Shown: in pieces, positions 61,861-64,000 of the stretch
Numbering within the stretch: the first letter of the stretch is position 1
Layout: every line of letters starts with the position of its first letter
Source of the DNA: Butyrivibrio sp. NC2002
GTDB lineage: Bacteria > Bacillota > Clostridia > Lachnospirales > Lachnospiraceae
Assembly: GCF_000702265.1 (NCBI RefSeq)
Contig: NZ_KL370881.1
Coordinates: forward strand, 146,789 to 210,788
Direction: 5' to 3'
Length of the DNA: 64,000 nucleotides
Position numbers and translations under genes: made by a program
Notes under the pieces: model-generated
Databases searched by the model: none
What the model was told of the DNA's origin: nothing
What the model saw: the letters and a program-made list of their open reading frames with translations, nothing else

Positions 61861-62922
61861 ATGACTGATCATGGGAAAAGAGTCGCTGCCATGCTCATGA
61901 CTATGGGGGTCATATGTGCTTGCGGATGTGGTAGCAATTACAGACATGGTAACGTCGACTCTGCACTTACTCATATAGAAAACTTTGAATATGCAGAAGC
62001 AGAGGAAAGTCTGAACAATGCGGAAAAACAGGGTGAAGATGAAAGACTTTTGTGCAGAGCAAGGGGAATACTCTACAGAACATTGGGACAGTATGATCTT
62101 GCGATAGACGAATTCTTAAAATCACTTGCTGCAACAGACGGAATTCCTAATGATATGGATTACGATACTAATTTTTATCTGGCTGATGCGTATATCAAGC
62201 TTGGAAGATATCCGGAAGCTATAGAAGTATATGATGCTATTCTGGATATAAGAAAAAAAGATAAAGATGCGTTTTACATGCGTGGTATAGCAAGACTTAA
62301 AAATGAAGATCATGATGGCGCCTATTCTGATTTTTCCAAGGCTATGTCCCTTTCCCAAAGAGATTATGATCTTAGGATCATGATCTACAAGGCTCTTTCG
62401 GAAGCGGGATATGAGGATGAGGGCAAAGCCATACTGGAAGCATGTCTTAGTGATGGCGACCAGAATATGACCAATTATGAAAAGGGCCAGATATCTTATT
62501 ATCTTGGAAATAATGCAGATGCACAGAGCTATCTGGAACTTGCCAGAAACGAACGCGATTCTCAAAAAGCACCTGTTGTCCTGCTGCTTGGTCAGACAGG
62601 CGAGAGACAGGGCGACTATAACTATGCGGTGAGCGTATATAAAACATTTCTTGCAGAGGATCCTAACCACCCTGATATCTACAATCAGCTCGGTCTTTGC
62701 CAGATCAGGATGGGGGATTATGATGGCGCAGTTTCTTCTTTTGAGGAGGGACTTGCCCTGAATGATACAGCATATTATCAGGCGCTTCTTCTGAATGAGA
62801 TTACTGCATACGAGTATGCGGGCAATTTTACGCAGGCGAAAGCACTTATGGAAAAATACAGGAAGGCGTATCCGGATGACAAGGATGCGGAGAGGGAGGA
62901 GATATTTCTCTCTACAAGGTAA
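61861..62922 (+). CDS. TPR-repeat lipoprotein
   Basis: A 353-aa protein with a signal peptide ending in a lipobox-like MGVICACGCGS (acylated Cys near 22). The mature part is made of about seven TPR units (IENFEYAEAEESLNNAEK, LYRTLGQYDLAIDEFLKSLA, ADAYIKLGRYPEAIEVYDAILDIRKKD, FYMRGIARLKNEDHDGAYSDFSKAM, LGQTGERQGDYNYAVSVYKTFLAEDPNHPDIYNQLGLCQIRMGDYDGAVSSFEEGLALN). A surface scaffold with no enzyme motif. It is followed, in the same reading frame and after only 6 nt, by a D,D-carboxypeptidase gene; the pair may act in wall assembly. Confidence 0.85.
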   Translation: MTDHGKRVAAMLMTMGVICACGCGSNYRHGNVDSALTHIENFEYAEAEESLNNAEKQGEDERLLCRARGILYRTLGQYDLAIDEFLKSLAATDGIPNDMDYDTNFYLADAYIKLGRYPEAIEVYDAILDIRKKDKDAFYMRGIARLKNEDHDGAYSDFSKAMSLSQRDYDLRIMIYKALSEAGYEDEGKAILEACLSDGDQNMTNYEKGQISYYLGNNADAQSYLELARNERDSQKAPVVLLLGQTGERQGDYNYAVSVYKTFLAEDPNHPDIYNQLGLCQIRMGDYDGAVSSFEEGLALNDTAYYQALLLNEITAYEYAGNFTQAKALMEKYRKAYPDDKDAEREEIFLSTR

Positions 62923-62928
62923 GTTAAA

Positions 62929-64000
62929 TTGGGGAACAAGCATTACAGAAATTTGGACAGCAGCTACTATGTGAGAAGGAAACCTGCTAAAAGAAAGAAG
63001 AGGTTTATTCCTATTCTTGTGGGCGCAGGGGTGCTTAGTATAATCATAGCTGCAGTATTGATTTTTATTTTTACCGGAAAAGGGAATAAAGAGGAGGATG
63101 CGGCCGATCTTGCTTCAATAGAGGAGAGTATACCTCAGGAAGAGATTGAGCCACAGATTGAGGAAGAACCCGAAGCAGAGGTAGAGCAGGAAGAAGTAAA
63201 AGAACTATCACCCGAGGTTGCAAGCTTTGCAGAAGGGTATGAAGTGACAACATCTCCTTCAGTATCGGAGATATACAGCGAAGATGTCATTAGTGAAAAT
63301 GCAGTTTTGATCGATGTGGATAAGGGCGAGATAATTGCTAAAAAAGCAGCTGATGCAACTATTTCACCTGCTTCAATGACAAAAATCCTTACTGTACTTG
63401 TTGCTGCTGAACATGTGACGGATCTTGATGATACGTTTACAATTACCAGGGACATAACAGATTATTCATTTTCAAATGACTGCAGTATTGTGGGATTTGA
63501 TGTTGATGAGACTGTGACAGTAAGAGACCTGATGTATGGAACGATTCTTCCATCAGGAGCAGATGCCGGACTTGCACTTGCACAATATGTTGCAGGCTCT
63601 CATGAAGCTTTTGTAGACATGATGAACCAAAAACTCGAGGAACTGGGGCTCTCTGACAGTGCTCACTTTACTAATTGCGTTGGCTTATATGATGAAGATC
63701 ATTACTGTACATTAACCGATATGGCGATGATACTTAAGGCTGCAGTTGAGAATGATCTCGCTAGAGAAATACTTTCTGCACATACATATACGACTTCTGC
63801 CACAGAGCAGCACCCGGAAGGCATAACGATTTCAAACTGGTTCCTTAGAAGAATTGAGGACAAAGAGACAAACGGTGAAGTGGTATGTGCAAAGACCGGA
63901 TTTGTCAACCAGTCAGGCTGTTGTGCAGCGAGCTATTCGGTTTCGAACAGCGGTGGACATTATATATGTGTATCTGCCAACGCCTGGAGTTCATGGAGAT
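62929..64000 (+). CDS. D-alanyl-D-alanine carboxypeptidase (S11 family), C-terminus beyond window
   Basis: The 357 visible residues start at a TTG (62929) 9 nt after AAGG. No ATG start exists before the conserved domain, which is why an alternative start is needed. Basic N-terminus, membrane helix (about 30-50: FIPILVGAGVLSIIIAAVLIFIF), acidic linker (EEDAADLASIEESIPQEEIEPQ), then the S11 penicillin-binding domain: SxxK as PASMTK, the SxN region as LPSGADAG (Ala replaces the usual Asn) and AKTGFVNQSG as the KTG box. Trims the terminal D-Ala from stem peptides at the outer membrane face. Confidence 0.85.
   Translation, partial: MGNKHYRNLDSSYYVRRKPAKRKKRFIPILVGAGVLSIIIAAVLIFIFTGKGNKEEDAADLASIEESIPQEEIEPQIEEEPEAEVEQEEVKELSPEVASFAEGYEVTTSPSVSEIYSEDVISENAVLIDVDKGEIIAKKAADATISPASMTKILTVLVAAEHVTDLDDTFTITRDITDYSFSNDCSIVGFDVDETVTVRDLMYGTILPSGADAGLALAQYVAGSHEAFVDMMNQKLEELGLSDSAHFTNCVGLYDEDHYCTLTDMAMILKAAVENDLAREILSAHTYTTSATEQHPEGITISNWFLRRIEDKETNGEVVCAKTGFVNQSGCCAASYSVSNSGGHYICVSANAWSSWR

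Noticed and set aside
1..64000. CRISPR arrays, tRNA, rRNA, insertion sequences, prophage
   Set aside because: No spaced direct repeats, no T-loop-like GGTTCGAATCC segments in gaps, no transposase or phage structural proteins were seen.

Overview
The window looks like a chromosomal segment of an anaerobic, low-to-moderate GC Gram-positive from the Lachnospiraceae (Butyrivibrio / Pseudobutyrivibrio-like). This is inferred from the gene content: cytoplasmic GH3/GH13/GH29 glycosidases, a stand-alone AICAR transformylase, AddAB, TPP and ZTP riboswitches, and strong AGGAGG-type ribosome binding sites. I see no phage, insertion sequence, CRISPR array, rRNA or tRNA; the layout is mostly short operons closed by clear intrinsic terminators.

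Layout. 1-8.9 kb: a PAS histidine kinase cut by the window edge (its H-box His is Asn), a solitary adenine-type DNA methyltransferase, an L,D-transpeptidase, a class A PBP divergent from a YigZ protein, and a YvyF-like zinc-ribbon protein. 9-16.4 kb: typA, a 58-aa ORF, the dapA-dapB-hisA operon (HisA of eukaryotic type), yerC, a cold-shock protein, and a degenerate M23 / bactofilin pair. 16.6-25.5 kb: a SEC-C protein and an unusual threonyl-tRNA synthetase, a GT39-like membrane protein, trkA-trkH, and a flavodoxin. 25.5-37.6 kb: TraX, GH13, cinA C-terminal domain, cstA, a GH3-GH3 operon and a convergent GH29 fucosidase. 37.7-49.3 kb: a ZTP riboswitch controlling a split purine terminus (purO-like plus purH transformylase), addB-addA, a TPP riboswitch with thiT, and asnA with a structured leader. 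49.6-64 kb: a His-less HPr-like protein, a nuclease-helicase fusion, an unusual 480-bp intergenic region, valS-folC and a run of TPR, MBOAT/SGNH, RidA and lipoprotein genes, ending in a truncated D,D-carboxypeptidase.

How it works together. The genes cover cell-wall construction and modification (PBP, L,D-transpeptidase, bactofilin/M23, MBOAT-SGNH, D,D-carboxypeptidase), amino-acid and purine synthesis under riboswitch control, intracellular oligosaccharide cleavage, and double-strand-break processing.

Most interesting signals. (i) Three strong hairpins, and one weak one, whose 3' arm is the Shine-Dalgarno of the next gene. (ii) The 52.35-52.83 kb region, with two related perfect palindromes (TGACAY-AA-RTGTCA), two perfect DnaA boxes and repeated GGTTTAC words. 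(iii) The eukaryotic-type HisA and the split PurH behind a ZTP riboswitch. (iv) Several proteins that keep their fold but lack the catalytic residue (HK, M23, HPr).
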